DNA of 64,000 bases from CBFIDE01 sp965661265 (GCA_965661265.1 CBFIDE010000005.1:84061-148060), one strand, 5' to 3'. Counted from the first letter of the stretch, positions 25,767 through 35,152 are shown. Translations and numbers: made by a program. Notes: generated by a model not told the origin, from the letters alone.

Positions 25767-26749
25767 GTATTTCTAATATGTATGAGCTTGTCAACTCCTA
25801 GCTTAGTATACTTAGCGTGATCAAGAGTTAATGTAGGAGCTTTTATTCCTGTATTTAAACTATACTTAGCTTCAATAATATAGATTTCATCATATTGATT
25901 TGAATCAATAAATAATTCAAGAGTTGATTTTCCTCCTTCAACCAATATTGAGTGTATATCTTCTTTCTGACAATATTTAAAAAGTTCCTTCAACAATAGA
26001 TTTGCATTTGAATTTTGAATCAATTTGAAATCAATTTTTGAATCTGTCTTTAGGTCTTTATCCTTATTTGCTAGAACAATTATTTTAGGATCTTTTCCGC
26101 TATAGAACCTTGAATTTAATAAGGGCTGATCATTGATTAAAGTATTTGCGCCTATAAGAATGGCATCTTCACTCACTCTTAACTTATGCACCATGCTTTT
26201 TGAATCTGGATGGCTAATCCAAAAAATTCCTTGATCATTTGTAGATCGATCTATATCCATAAATCCATCTTGGCTTTGGGCCCATTTAAGTAAGATGTAA
26301 GGCCTTTTCTTGATGTTAGAAACCAGGAATCTTCTATTCAACTCAATACATTCTTCTTCAAGAATACCTTCTAACACCTCAATGCCGGCATTTCTGAGGT
26401 TTTCAATTCCTTTTCCATTGACCTTTGAGCTTTGATCTCTACATCCTATGACAACCCTTGGGATATTATATTTAATAATGGCATCACTGCATGGGGGAGT
26501 TCTACCAAAGTGTGAGCAAGGTTCTAAATTGACATATAAGGTTGCCTTTTTAAGAAGCTCCTTATCTTTTACAGAGTTTATTGCGTTGATTTCAGCGTGT
26601 GCTTGACCGGCTTTATAATGCCAGCCTTCTCCTATGATAGTATTATCTAGAGTAATAACTGATCCAACCATTGGGTTAGGACTAACAGTAGGCTTTCCTA
26701 ATGATGCCAGTTGAAGGCACCTCCTCATTATTTTCTCATGAAAAATCAT
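25763..26749 (-). CDS. ribD: bifunctional riboflavin biosynthesis protein RibD (deaminase/reductase)
   Basis: 328 residues. The N-terminal cytidine-deaminase-like domain has the zinc site HAE (51-53), PCSHFGRTPPC (Cys78, Cys87); it deaminates the pyrimidine after ring opening of GTP. The C-terminal reductase domain (from about residue 150, RPYILLKWAQSQDGFMD, then SILVEGGKSTL) reduces the ribosyl side chain with NADPH. It heads a minus-strand operon with eamA, yigZ and the protease gene. No FMN riboswitch could be made out in the 58 bp upstream. Confidence 0.95.
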   Translation of the reverse strand: MIFHEKIMRRCLQLASLGKPTVSPNPMVGSVITLDNTIIGEGWHYKAGQAHAEINAINSVKDKELLKKATLYVNLEPCSHFGRTPPCSDAIIKYNIPRVVIGCRDQSSKVNGKGIENLRNAGIEVLEGILEEECIELNRRFLVSNIKKRPYILLKWAQSQDGFMDIDRSTNDQGIFWISHPDSKSMVHKLRVSEDAILIGANTLINDQPLLNSRFYSGKDPKIIVLANKDKDLKTDSKIDFKLIQNSNANLLLKELFKYCQKEDIHSILVEGGKSTLELFIDSNQYDEIYIIEAKYSLNTGIKAPTLTLDHAKYTKLGVDKLIHIRNT

Positions 26750-26807
26750 GAGTGCAAGTTATTAATCTAATTGAAAAGCACTTCTGCTATTTTCTTAAAT
26801 TACTAGA

Positions 26808-27113
26808 CTATTTCAGGATTCTTCTGAATTCTGATTTTAGACCCTGAATCATAAAGGAGTTCTTCAATTTTAATGAATCGGAAGCTTCGTGCTTAGAGTA
26901 AATACTCATGTACTTTTGAATAAGCAACTGATCCTCGATTTTTCCTATTAGAAAAGAAACATAATCCTTTTTCTCGTGGTGAGTGTCAAACAATGGAAGT
27001 CGTGATTTTATGTGTTGGCTTAGAGATTCTAAGATTGAATCAGAGTTTTCTGCTGATTTAATAATTCCATTTACAATATCAAAATCTAAGTGAATAATGT
27101 CTCCCTGAGTCAT
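26808..27113 (-). CDS. hypothetical protein, 101 residues
   Basis: I do not recognise this protein. It starts with ATG at 27113, has no signal peptide or membrane helix, and looks mostly helical and charged: acidic N-terminal half (IIHLDFDIVNGIIKSAENSD), basic C-terminus ending LKSEFRRILK. It stands apart, 58 bp upstream of ribD and 122 bp from the gene at 27236. Codon and base use match its neighbours. The gap 27114-27235 shows no clear promoter or RNA. Confidence 0.55.
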   Translation of the reverse strand: MTQGDIIHLDFDIVNGIIKSAENSDSILESLSQHIKSRLPLFDTHHEKKDYVSFLIGKIEDQLLIQKYMSIYSKHEASDSLKLKNSFMIQGLKSEFRRILK

Positions 27114-27235
27114 AATTGTTGTCTTTGTTCCTTACTAATCTAGGGTAATATTCCTTGTAAATCAAATGCTTAGGTCTTTTTTTGCTTCTGAAATGGGTGA
27201 GTTACAGTCAGTTTTTAGTGAGTGAACTGTTTTTT

Positions 27236-28012
27236 TTAGTCAAATTGTTCTAAGAAATCATCCAACTCTTTTTCCTTTACATATTGGCGATAGCAATTCT
27301 GAACACTAAGCAAAAATTGATAGTCATTTAAGGTGTTCATTCTAACGCTACTAAACTTACAGTAGAACATAAAAGCTTCTAATTCATCTTGACTCAATCC
27401 TGTCAATTGAGTCACAGCTTTTCGATTATTAGAGTGCTCAAGCTTCTCGCGATACTTATCTTCGGCCTTTAAACGAGCCAGTTCTCTAAGCTGTCTAGGC
27501 TTGTTTCCAAATAAGTTATAAAGTAATTCTGCAGGGTTAGCAATACCAGCATCCATTATTGATGGGTCATTAAGCTCATTACTGCTAGGGTAAATAGGTT
27601 TAGATAAAGGTATTTGTTTAGGGTTGTTTGTTGTTAATTCATAACTAAATACACTAATCTCATCTAAAAGGTAATTTTGTTCTTTTAAAGGAATAAGAAC
27701 ATTTTCTAATCCTAAGGTGCTATCTAGATAAATGAAATAGAAATATTGATAGCCTATACTAGAAAAAACTATAGTATCTCCAAATTCTAAATTTATTGAG
27801 AAAGTTCCATCAAAATTTGTAATGGTTCCCTTTAAGCTTGATTTATTAGTTACATGTGCACCAGGGACTCTTTCTCTAGTGGATTGGTCAAATACAGTTC
27901 CGTTTAATTGCTGTCCTGATAGTTCGCAGCAAAAAAATACTGCGTAAATACTTAATAATATTCTTGTGACCTTCAAAGGATTCTTACTTTTGACAATTAG
28001 GTATCGAAACAA
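27236..28012 (-). CDS. secreted protein with carboxypeptidase-regulatory-like (CarboxypepD_reg) domain
   Basis: 258 residues from a TTG at 28012; a second in-frame TTG at 27976 gives a more usual signal peptide (KVTRILLSIYAVFFCCELSGQQ), and no ATG is available. After cleavage comes a carboxypeptidase-regulatory-like domain: LNGTVFDQSTRERVPGAHV, then FDGTFSINLEFGDTIVFSSIGYQ. This module is common at the N-termini of TonB-dependent receptors and in Bacteroidota cell-surface proteins. The C-terminal 130 residues are helical and charged (PRQLRELARLKAEDKYREK) and carry no domain I know. It is divergent from ettA, whose promoter lies inside its first codons. Confidence 0.78.
   Translation of the reverse strand: MFRYLIVKSKNPLKVTRILLSIYAVFFCCELSGQQLNGTVFDQSTRERVPGAHVTNKSSLKGTITNFDGTFSINLEFGDTIVFSSIGYQYFYFIYLDSTLGLENVLIPLKEQNYLLDEISVFSYELTTNNPKQIPLSKPIYPSSNELNDPSIMDAGIANPAELLYNLFGNKPRQLRELARLKAEDKYREKLEHSNNRKAVTQLTGLSQDELEAFMFYCKFSSVRMNTLNDYQFLLSVQNCYRQYVKEKELDDFLEQFD
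27964..27992 (+). promoter_or_regulatory. Bacteroidota-type promoter of ettA
   Basis: TTG (27964-27966), 18 nt, then TACTTTTG (27985-27992), matching both consensus elements. Transcription would start near 27998, giving a leader of about 40 nt. It lies inside the 5' end of the divergent gene. Confidence 0.6.
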
Positions 28013-28038
28013 ATCGATATTTAGTTAAACTTATTGTT

Positions 28039-29727
28039 ATGTCAGATGATAAAAAGGTAATCTTTTCTATGAGCGGTCTAACTAAGACCATTCCGCAAAA
28101 TAATAAGACAATCTTAAAAAATATATACTTGAGCTTCTTTTATGGGGCAAAGATTGGAATTCTTGGTTTAAATGGTTCTGGAAAATCCACATTACTCAAG
28201 ATAATTGCTGGAGTAGAGAAAAACTATCAAGGAGATGTTGTCTTCTCACCGGGTTATAAAGTTGGGTATTTGGAACAAGAACCAGAGCTTGATGAATCCA
28301 AGACAGTCATAGAAATTATAAGAGAAGGTGCTGCGGCTACAGTTGCAATTCTTGATGAATACAATAAAATTAATGATGATTTTGGTTTACCTGAGGTTTA
28401 TGAAAACCCAGATGCTATGGAGAAGCTTATGGCTCGTCAGGCTGAATTACAAGATCAAATTGATGCTACTAATGCATGGGAATTAGAAACTATGCTAGAC
28501 AGAGCTATGGATGCTTTAAGATGTCCAGAGCCTGATGCCTCCATAGCCGTTCTATCAGGTGGTGAGAAAAGGAGAGTCGCGCTTTGTAGATTATTGATTC
28601 AACAACCGGACATTCTTCTTTTAGATGAGCCTACTAACCATTTAGACGCGGAGTCTGTTCATTGGCTAGAGCAGCACCTTGCTCAATATGCCGGAACTGT
28701 AATCGCGGTAACGCACGATAGATATTTCTTAGATAATGTAGCAGGATGGATTCTTGAACTAGACAGAGGAGAAGGTATTCCTTGGAAAGGGAACTACAGT
28801 AGTTGGTTAGAGCAGAAGTCTGGTAGACTTAAGCAAGAAGAAAAGCAGGAGAGTAAAAGAAGAAAGACTCTTGAAAGAGAGTTAGAATGGGTGAGAATGT
28901 CGCCTAAAGGCAGACAGGCAAAAGGAAAGGCAAGATTGAATAATTATCAATCAATGCTTGGACAGGAGCAGAAAGAGAAAGAAGATAAGCTTGAAATATT
29001 TATTCCAAATGGTCCTAGACTAGGAAATAATGTGATTGAAGCTAAGAATGTGAGCAAATCATTTGATGATAAATTGCTCTATGAAGATTTGAATTTTGCA
29101 TTGCCTCCTGCTGGAATAGTTGGAATAGTTGGTCCTAATGGAGCAGGTAAAACAACGATCTTTAAAATGATCATGGATTTGGAAAAACCAAGTTCAGGAG
29201 AATTTACAACAGGGGAAACTGTGGCATTATCTTATGTGGATCAAAGTCATGAGAAGCTAAAGGATGATAAAACGATTTATGAGATTATTTCTGATGGACA
29301 AGAAGATATTGAGGTAGGAGGTAACCGTATTAATGCTAGAGCGTACTTAAGCAGATTCAACTTTTCTGGAGGTGATCATAATAAAAAGGTAAGTAACTTA
29401 TCTGGTGGAGAAAGAAATAGATTACATCTTGCAATGGCTCTAAAAGAAGGTGGTAATGTATTGCTTTTAGATGAACCTACTAATGATTTAGATATCAATA
29501 CTTTAAGAGCGTTAGAAGAAGCTCTAGAAAACTTTGCCGGATGCGCGGTTGTCATTAGCCATGATAGATGGTTCCTAGATAGAATTTGCACACATATTTT
29601 GGCCTTTGAAGGTGATAGCCAAGTATATTATTACGAAGGAGGATTCTCGGATTATGAAGAGAATAAGAAGAAACGACTAGGTGACCATGAGCCAACTAGA
29701 GTTAGATATAAGAAACTGATGAAGTAA
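28039..29727 (+). CDS. ettA: energy-dependent translational throttle protein EttA (ABC-F ATPase)
   Basis: 562 residues, the EttA length, with two ABC domains and no membrane segment. Walker A motifs are GLNGSGKST and GPNGAGKTT; signatures are LSGGEKRR and LSGGERNR; Walker B is LLLDEPTNHLD and LLLDEPTNDLD. The arm and linker region RKTLERELEWVRMSPKGRQAKGKARL is typical of EttA rather than Uup or resistance ABC-F proteins. EttA binds the ribosomal E site and gates elongation according to the ATP/ADP ratio. It is transcribed alone from 27964-27992 to the terminator at 29731. Confidence 0.95.
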   Translation: MSDDKKVIFSMSGLTKTIPQNNKTILKNIYLSFFYGAKIGILGLNGSGKSTLLKIIAGVEKNYQGDVVFSPGYKVGYLEQEPELDESKTVIEIIREGAAATVAILDEYNKINDDFGLPEVYENPDAMEKLMARQAELQDQIDATNAWELETMLDRAMDALRCPEPDASIAVLSGGEKRRVALCRLLIQQPDILLLDEPTNHLDAESVHWLEQHLAQYAGTVIAVTHDRYFLDNVAGWILELDRGEGIPWKGNYSSWLEQKSGRLKQEEKQESKRRKTLERELEWVRMSPKGRQAKGKARLNNYQSMLGQEQKEKEDKLEIFIPNGPRLGNNVIEAKNVSKSFDDKLLYEDLNFALPPAGIVGIVGPNGAGKTTIFKMIMDLEKPSSGEFTTGETVALSYVDQSHEKLKDDKTIYEIISDGQEDIEVGGNRINARAYLSRFNFSGGDHNKKVSNLSGGERNRLHLAMALKEGGNVLLLDEPTNDLDINTLRALEEALENFAGCAVVISHDRWFLDRICTHILAFEGDSQVYYYEGGFSDYEENKKKRLGDHEPTRVRYKKLMK

Positions 29728-29730
29728 AAA

Positions 29731-29755
29731 AAAATCCCGCGAAAGCGGGATTTTT
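29731..29755. terminator. bidirectional terminator between ettA and rho
   Basis: AAAATCCCGC and GCGGGATTTT form a 10-bp stem closed by a GAAA tetraloop (29731-29754), with A and T tracts on the two sides. It serves ettA on the plus strand and rho on the minus strand. Confidence 0.9.
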
Positions 29756-29776
29756 AGTTTTATATACACAGCTTAA

Positions 29777-31465
29777 TTAGCCGTTCATTGAGATTAAGAA
29801 CTCATCATTGTCCATAGTTCTACTCATTCTATCATGAAGGAATTCCATAGCTTCTACTGCATTCATATCAGCAAGGTGTCTTCTAAGAATCCACATTCTC
29901 TGTAAGGTTTCTTTGTCTAACAACAGATCTTCCTTTCTAGTCCCTGAAGCAATTAGGTCAATTGCTGGCCAGATTCTACGGTTTGCAATCTTTCTATCCA
30001 ACTGCATTTCCATATTACCAGTTCCCTTAAATTCTTCAAAAATAACTTCGTCCATCTTGGATCCAGTATCAATTAAGGCAGTAGCAAGGATCGTTAAGGA
30101 ACCTCCATTCTCTATCTTTCTTGCTGCACCAAAGAATCTTTTAGGTTTGTGTAATGCATTTGCATCCACACCACCAGAAAGTACTTTTCCTGATGCCGGA
30201 GATACAGTATTATAGGCTCTAGCCAATCTTGTAATTGAATCTAAAAGAATAATTACATCATGACCACATTCTGTCATTCTCTTGGCTTTCTCCAGCACAA
30301 TATTAGCCACTCTTACATGTCTTTCAGCTGGCTCATCAAAAGTAGAAGCTACAACCTCTGCATTTACGCTTCTGGCCATATCCGTTACCTCCTCAGGTCT
30401 TTCATCTACCAAAAGAATAATCATATAAGCTTCAGGGTGATTAGCTGCAATAGCATTGGCCACTTCCTTTAGCAAAGTTGTTTTACCAGTTTTTGGTTGG
30501 GCAACAATTAATCCCCTTTGTCCTTTTCCAATAGGTGAGAATAAGTCTATGATTCGTGTTGATAAGGTTCCCTTGTCTCCGGTAAGATTAAATTTCTCTT
30601 GTGGAAATAAAGGTGTAAGATGTTCAAAACTAACACGGTCTCTTACAAAATCTGGCTCTCTACCATTGATTTTTTCTACCTTAACTAATGGGAAATACTT
30701 TTCTCCTTCTTTTGGTGGTCTAACTTGACCTCTTACAGTATCCCCAGTCTTTAATCCAAATAGTTTTACTTGAGATTGCGAAAGGTAAATGTCGTCTGGG
30801 GAGTTTAGATAATTATAATCAGAGGAACGTAAAAATCCATATCCATCTGGCATCATTTCTAAAACACCTTCACTAACTACGATGCCATCAAACTCATATT
30901 GCTTGTTTCTCCTATTCCTATTCTGATTAGGATTATTTTGATTGGCATTATTGTTATTAGCTTCCGGTCTTTTATGATTATTGTCCTTGTTATCAGGCCT
31001 GTTGTCATTCCTGTTATCAGTTATACCTTCAAGAGGCTTTCTGCGCTCAGGGCGATCTGAATTGTCTCTATTTAGTCTTCTGTCCTGAGCAGCTGCAGGT
31101 CTTGCAGGTCTGGCCGGTCTTGACTCTTCTGCACTATCCTTGGTCGCTTCTTTATTTTCAGCAACTGGTCTAGCAGGACGTGGCGTTCTAGCAGGATGTG
31201 GTGTTCTTTCTGGTCTCTGAGGTTTCTCTGGAGATTCAGAGTCTACCTTTAATTCTTCTTTGGCAGCTGTATTTTCTGCTTTTGTAACAGGCTTTTGCTC
31301 TGAAGTAATTTCTTTGACCTTATCTGGATTTACCGCTTGATGATCAAGTATGGTATAGACTAGGTCTTGTTTGTTTAGGGATTTAAACTTTTTAATCTGA
31401 AGTTTTTCGGCTACATCTTTAAGATCTTGCAGCTTCATTCCCTTGAGTTGAGTGATGTCGTACAT
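29777..31465 (-). CDS. rho: transcription termination factor Rho with long disordered insertion
   Basis: 562 residues against about 420 in E. coli. The order is: Rho_N domain (1-42), a low-complexity insertion of about 140 residues (45-188, rich in Pro, Arg, Glu, then Asn), the RNA-binding cold-shock-like domain (GIVVSEGVLEMMPDGYGFLR), and the hexameric ATPase with Walker A AQPKTGKTT (322-330) and Walker B VIILLDSITRLARAYN. The Q-loop region SGGVDANALHKPKRFFGAAR is intact. Disordered insertions at this place are known from Bacteroides Rho, where they drive condensate formation. The gene is monocistronic and ends at the terminator shared with ettA. Confidence 0.96.
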   Translation of the reverse strand: MYDITQLKGMKLQDLKDVAEKLQIKKFKSLNKQDLVYTILDHQAVNPDKVKEITSEQKPVTKAENTAAKEELKVDSESPEKPQRPERTPHPARTPRPARPVAENKEATKDSAEESRPARPARPAAAQDRRLNRDNSDRPERRKPLEGITDNRNDNRPDNKDNNHKRPEANNNNANQNNPNQNRNRRNKQYEFDGIVVSEGVLEMMPDGYGFLRSSDYNYLNSPDDIYLSQSQVKLFGLKTGDTVRGQVRPPKEGEKYFPLVKVEKINGREPDFVRDRVSFEHLTPLFPQEKFNLTGDKGTLSTRIIDLFSPIGKGQRGLIVAQPKTGKTTLLKEVANAIAANHPEAYMIILLVDERPEEVTDMARSVNAEVVASTFDEPAERHVRVANIVLEKAKRMTECGHDVIILLDSITRLARAYNTVSPASGKVLSGGVDANALHKPKRFFGAARKIENGGSLTILATALIDTGSKMDEVIFEEFKGTGNMEMQLDRKIANRRIWPAIDLIASGTRKEDLLLDKETLQRMWILRRHLADMNAVEAMEFLHDRMSRTMDNDEFLISMNG

Positions 31466-31629
31466 CTAATAAAATGGTATTAAAATAATTTGATAATTTT
31501 TTTGTGGAAAATTAGTAGGAAAACAAAGAATATGTTCCCTTTGTAAAGATTGTTGGAGACAATATTACGAATAATTAAAGAATATTGAGAGTATCCAATC
31601 TTTTTTTACAAATTTTGAAAAAAATACAA

Positions 31630-32034
31630 ATGATTCAAAGAGTCCAAACAGTATATCTCTTTCTTGCCCTGCTAAGTTCTCTATTAGGCTGCTTCTACTT
31701 TCCTATTATCGAAGGCCCTGAATTGAGCTCTTTAGCAATGAATGACATAACCTATTTAATATCTTTTGTATTGAGTGCATTATTATCCCTACTTGCTGTG
31801 TTTTCATATAAAGATAGGAAACGACAAGTTGTTCTTGGGCGTTTAGTTGTAATTATCAACTTTGTTTTATTTGGGCTTATTCTTTATCTGTATTTCACGG
31901 CATATGATACATCCTCTTTTACACTAGGGACAGGAAGCTTTATGCCTATAGCTAGTGTTATATTAACTTCACTGGCAAATAGAGCTATCATGAAAGATGA
32001 AAGCTTGGTGAGAGCAGCGGAGAGATTTAGATAA
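31630..32034 (+). CDS. DUF4293 family membrane protein
   Basis: 134 residues from the ATG at 31630, which gives the family's usual N-terminus MIQRVQTVYLFLALL; an upstream TTG at 31585 is unlikely. Four membrane helices are predicted, with a short luminal loop (YFPIIEGPELSS) and a charged C-terminal tail. DUF4293 is a Bacteroidota family of unknown function, often found near rho. It is divergent from rho (164-bp gap) and ends 4 bp from the convergent phosphoesterase gene. Confidence 0.87.
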   Translation: MIQRVQTVYLFLALLSSLLGCFYFPIIEGPELSSLAMNDITYLISFVLSALLSLLAVFSYKDRKRQVVLGRLVVIINFVLFGLILYLYFTAYDTSSFTLGTGSFMPIASVILTSLANRAIMKDESLVRAAERFR

Positions 32035-32038
32035 AAAT

Positions 32039-32530
32039 TTATCTATCTATTTCTGCTACTTCTAAATCGCTTACTTGACCTTTTTGAATATTAAAGCGGA
32101 GTAGTGTTCTTTTATTATGAAAACCGTGTTTTCCTATCGCACCCGGGTTCATATGAAGCAAGTTGAGTTTTTTATCTCTCATTACCTTAAGTATATGGCT
32201 ATGACCACAAATAAATAAGTCTGGTGGGTTTTGATAGATTTCTTCTTTTACATTTTTAGTATATCTATTTGGATAACCTCCAATATGGGTTATCCATACT
32301 TTTTTGCCCCCGATTTCAAACTTTTGGTGTAATGGGAATTCACTTCTTATTTGTGTGTTATCAATGTTTCCGTAAACAGCTCTAAGTGGAGCAACTTCTT
32401 TTAAGGCATCTGTAACACTCAAGTCTCCAATATCACCTGCATGCCAGATTTCATCAGATCCATCGCATAATTTTAAAATCTGATCATCAATAAAGGAATG
32501 AGTATCACTTAATAGACAAATTCTTGGCAT
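32039..32530 (-). CDS. YfcE/MJ0936-type metallophosphodiesterase
   Basis: 163 residues with all calcineurin-like metal-ligand motifs in order: SDTHSFID, HAGDIGD, YGNIDN, THIGGYP, GHSHI and NPGAIG. This group hydrolyses phosphodiesters with two Mn or similar metals in the cytoplasm. The natural substrate is unknown. It is divergent from truA with 35 bp between start codons. Confidence 0.93.
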   Translation of the reverse strand: MPRICLLSDTHSFIDDQILKLCDGSDEIWHAGDIGDLSVTDALKEVAPLRAVYGNIDNTQIRSEFPLHQKFEIGGKKVWITHIGGYPNRYTKNVKEEIYQNPPDLFICGHSHILKVMRDKKLNLLHMNPGAIGKHGFHNKRTLLRFNIQKGQVSDLEVAEIDR

Positions 32531-32556
32531 TTACAGAAAGGCTTTAATTAACTTCG
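32524..32556 (+). promoter_or_regulatory. candidate promoter of truA
   Basis: TTG (32524-32526), 22 nt, then TAACTTCG (32549-32556), a TAnnTTYG variant ending 9 nt before the truA ATG. It overlaps the first codons of the divergent phosphoesterase gene and predicts a leader of only a few bases. Confidence 0.45.
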
Positions 32557-32565
32557 CTAAGTTAT

Positions 32566-33333
32566 ATGAAAGGTCAAAAAACAAGGTACTTCCTTGAATT
32601 AAGTTTTTTAGGAACAAATTATCATGGTTGGCAAGTACAGCCCAATGCCATCAGTGTGCAGGAAGTGCTCAATGATAAAATTAGCGTTATTTTAAAAGAA
32701 GCTATCTCTATTGTTGGTGCAGGAAGGACTGATACAGGTGTTCATGCCAAGCAGATATATGCTCATTTTGATTGCTCAACAGAGATTGAATCCTTGAGTG
32801 ATTTTAAGTTTCACTTGAATAATTTTTTACCTGAAGATATAGCAATTCATGATGTTTTTAAAGTTGAAAGTGACCATCATACTAGGTTTGATGCCACTGC
32901 TAGGACTTATGAATACCTGATCCATCGTAGTAAGAATCCGTTTTTAACCAACTCTTCATATTATTATAAACACGACCTAGATATAGAATTGATGAATAAA
33001 GCAGCGAGCCTTCTTATAGGTACTAAAGACTTCAGCTGCTTTTCGCGATCTAAAACTCAAACTAAGACTAATATCTGCAGTATTACCTTAGCTGAATGGA
33101 AAGAAACGGAAGATGGATTTATATTTAGGGTAAGTGCGGATCGGTTTTTAAGAAATATGGTGAGAGCTATTGTAGGAACTTTACTAAATGTAGGGTGCTC
33201 TAAAATAAGAATTGAAGAAATTGAAAATATTATAGCTTCAAAGGATAGAAGTCAGGCAGGTGAATCAGCACCAGCTCATGGACTCTATTTGACTAAAGTA
33301 AGCTATCCAAAAGAAATTGTGAATGTCCAATAA
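32566..33333 (+). CDS. truA: tRNA pseudouridine synthase A
   Basis: 255 residues, the TruA length. It makes pseudouridine at positions 38-40 of the tRNA anticodon arm. The catalytic Asp is in GAGRTDTGVHA; further family motifs are FDATARTYEYLI, FSCFSR and RFLRNMVRAIVGTLL. It overlaps the following ABC transporter gene by 11 nt, so the two are co-transcribed. Confidence 0.97.
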   Translation: MKGQKTRYFLELSFLGTNYHGWQVQPNAISVQEVLNDKISVILKEAISIVGAGRTDTGVHAKQIYAHFDCSTEIESLSDFKFHLNNFLPEDIAIHDVFKVESDHHTRFDATARTYEYLIHRSKNPFLTNSSYYYKHDLDIELMNKAASLLIGTKDFSCFSRSKTQTKTNICSITLAEWKETEDGFIFRVSADRFLRNMVRAIVGTLLNVGCSKIRIEEIENIIASKDRSQAGESAPAHGLYLTKVSYPKEIVNVQ

Positions 33334-35152
33334 TGTAAGTGGAAAAGCCTTTGATCTAGGCCTCTTAAAAAAAATACTTGCTTATGTAAAACCTTATAAA
33401 GGAATATTCATAGGCGCTTTTCTCTTAACGGTTGTGCTCTCTGCTTTAACTACAGCAAGACCTATATTGATACAATACATTATTGACAATTTTGTACTTA
33501 AGCCAGATGCGGAAAGCTTACTAAGCTATACTCTAATTCTAACGGCTCTATTATTTGGTGAATCAATCTTTCAGTTCTTATTCCTTTATGCTGCTAATTA
33601 TCTAGGGCAAAACATTCTTTATGACTTAAGAATTAAGCTATATGCGCACATCTTAAATTTTAAACTTCAGTATTTTGATACTACTGCAATTGGAACTTTG
33701 GTGACCAGAGCGGTGTCTGATATTGAAACCATCGCAGATATATTTGCGCAAGGCTTGCTCGTAATTTTTGGAGATCTCTTCAAAATACTAGTAATGGTTC
33801 TGGCCATGTTTTACTTTTTTGATTACCGTCTTGTACTTATTAGCCTTTCTGTTGTACCTGTTCTATATTACGCAACAAGACTTTTTCAAATAAAAATTAA
33901 ATCAGCATTTCAAGATGTAAGAACTCAAGTAGCTGCCTTGAATGCTTTTGTTCAGGAGCATATAAGTGGAATGAATGTGGTTCAGATTTTTAATAGAGAA
34001 GAAAAGGAGCTAAAGAAGTTTAAAGAAATTAACCAAAAGCATAAAAAAGCCAATATTGAGTCTATCTGGTATTTCTCAATTTTCCTTCCAATTATAGAAA
34101 TCATGTCTGCTATCAGCATAGGTCTGGTAGTATGGTATGGTGGCTTGGAGGCGGCTGAAGGTGGTACTAAAATGAGTTTAGAGATATTAATCAATCAATG
34201 GAGAGGAATTCCAATTGCTGATGAAAATATGGTTATTAGTCTTGGTGAAATAACTGCAATAATCATTTTTATAAATATGCTTTTTAGACCACTACGCCAG
34301 CTGGCAGATAGATTTAATACCCTTCAAATGGGTATGGTTGCCTCGGAAAGAGTTTTCAAAATCTTAGAATCTAATGACAGAATTCAAGACCAGGGAACAG
34401 AAAAGCTTGAAAATGTAAAGGGTAGCATAGTGTTTGAAGATGTCCATTTTGGGTATAATCAAAATGAGGAAATATTAAAAGGTGTATCCTTTGAATTGAA
34501 AGAGGGTGAAACTCTAGCAATAGTTGGTGCTACTGGTGCAGGAAAGTCTACTTTGATTAATCTTCTAAGTAGGTTTTATGAAATTTGGTCTGGGAGTATC
34601 TATCTAGACGGAACGGATATTAAAAACCTGAAGCTAAGTTCTTTAAGAGATCATATTGCTGTGGTTTTGCAAGATGTATTTTTGTTTTCAGATAGTATTT
34701 ATAAGAACATCAGCTTAAATAAGGACATAAGCTTGGAAGAGGTGAAAAAGGCCGCAGAATTTATTGGGGTTGATGAATTCATTAATGAATTGCCAGAAGG
34801 TTATCATTATAATGTAAAAGAAAGAGGTAATATGTTGAGCGTGGGCCAAAGACAATTATTAGCTTTCTTGAGAGCATATGTGTCTAGCCCTTCTGTTTTA
34901 GTTTTAGATGAAGCTACTTCTTCAATTGACACTGAGAGCGAATTGCTGATTCAGGAAGCTATTGATAAGTTAACTGAGAACAGAACGAGCATTGTTATTG
35001 CCCATAGATTAGCAACCATAAAAAAGGCTGATAAGATCCTGGTGATGGATAAAGGGATAATTGTAGAAGAAGGAAAGCATTCTGAACTTTTAGCCATGAA
35101 TGGGTTTTATACAAGGCTTTACGAAATGCAATTTAAAGCTCAAGAATTTTAA
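33323..35152 (+). CDS. ABC exporter, fused permease-ATPase (MsbA/multidrug type)
   Basis: 609 residues: six membrane helices (about 1-330) followed by one ATPase domain, a half-transporter that works as a dimer. Walker A is GATGAGKST, the signature is LSVGQRQLL rather than LSGGQ, Walker B and D-loop are VLVLDEATSSID, and the switch His is in IVIAHRLATI. An extracytoplasmic loop of about 40 residues (AAEGGTKMSLEILINQW) between helices 5 and 6 is longer than in MsbA. The LSVGQ signature is common in Bacteroidota and in heterodimeric exporters. The substrate, lipid or drug, is not evident. It follows truA with an 11-nt overlap. Confidence 0.92.
   Translation: MSNNVSGKAFDLGLLKKILAYVKPYKGIFIGAFLLTVVLSALTTARPILIQYIIDNFVLKPDAESLLSYTLILTALLFGESIFQFLFLYAANYLGQNILYDLRIKLYAHILNFKLQYFDTTAIGTLVTRAVSDIETIADIFAQGLLVIFGDLFKILVMVLAMFYFFDYRLVLISLSVVPVLYYATRLFQIKIKSAFQDVRTQVAALNAFVQEHISGMNVVQIFNREEKELKKFKEINQKHKKANIESIWYFSIFLPIIEIMSAISIGLVVWYGGLEAAEGGTKMSLEILINQWRGIPIADENMVISLGEITAIIIFINMLFRPLRQLADRFNTLQMGMVASERVFKILESNDRIQDQGTEKLENVKGSIVFEDVHFGYNQNEEILKGVSFELKEGETLAIVGATGAGKSTLINLLSRFYEIWSGSIYLDGTDIKNLKLSSLRDHIAVVLQDVFLFSDSIYKNISLNKDISLEEVKKAAEFIGVDEFINELPEGYHYNVKERGNMLSVGQRQLLAFLRAYVSSPSVLVLDEATSSIDTESELLIQEAIDKLTENRTSIVIAHRLATIKKADKILVMDKGIIVEEGKHSELLAMNGFYTRLYEMQFKAQEF

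Noticed and set aside
26750..26807. FMN riboswitch ahead of ribD
   Set aside because: The 58-bp gap is too short for the RFN element and none of its conserved helices could be recognised; the next gap upstream (27114-27235) shows none either.
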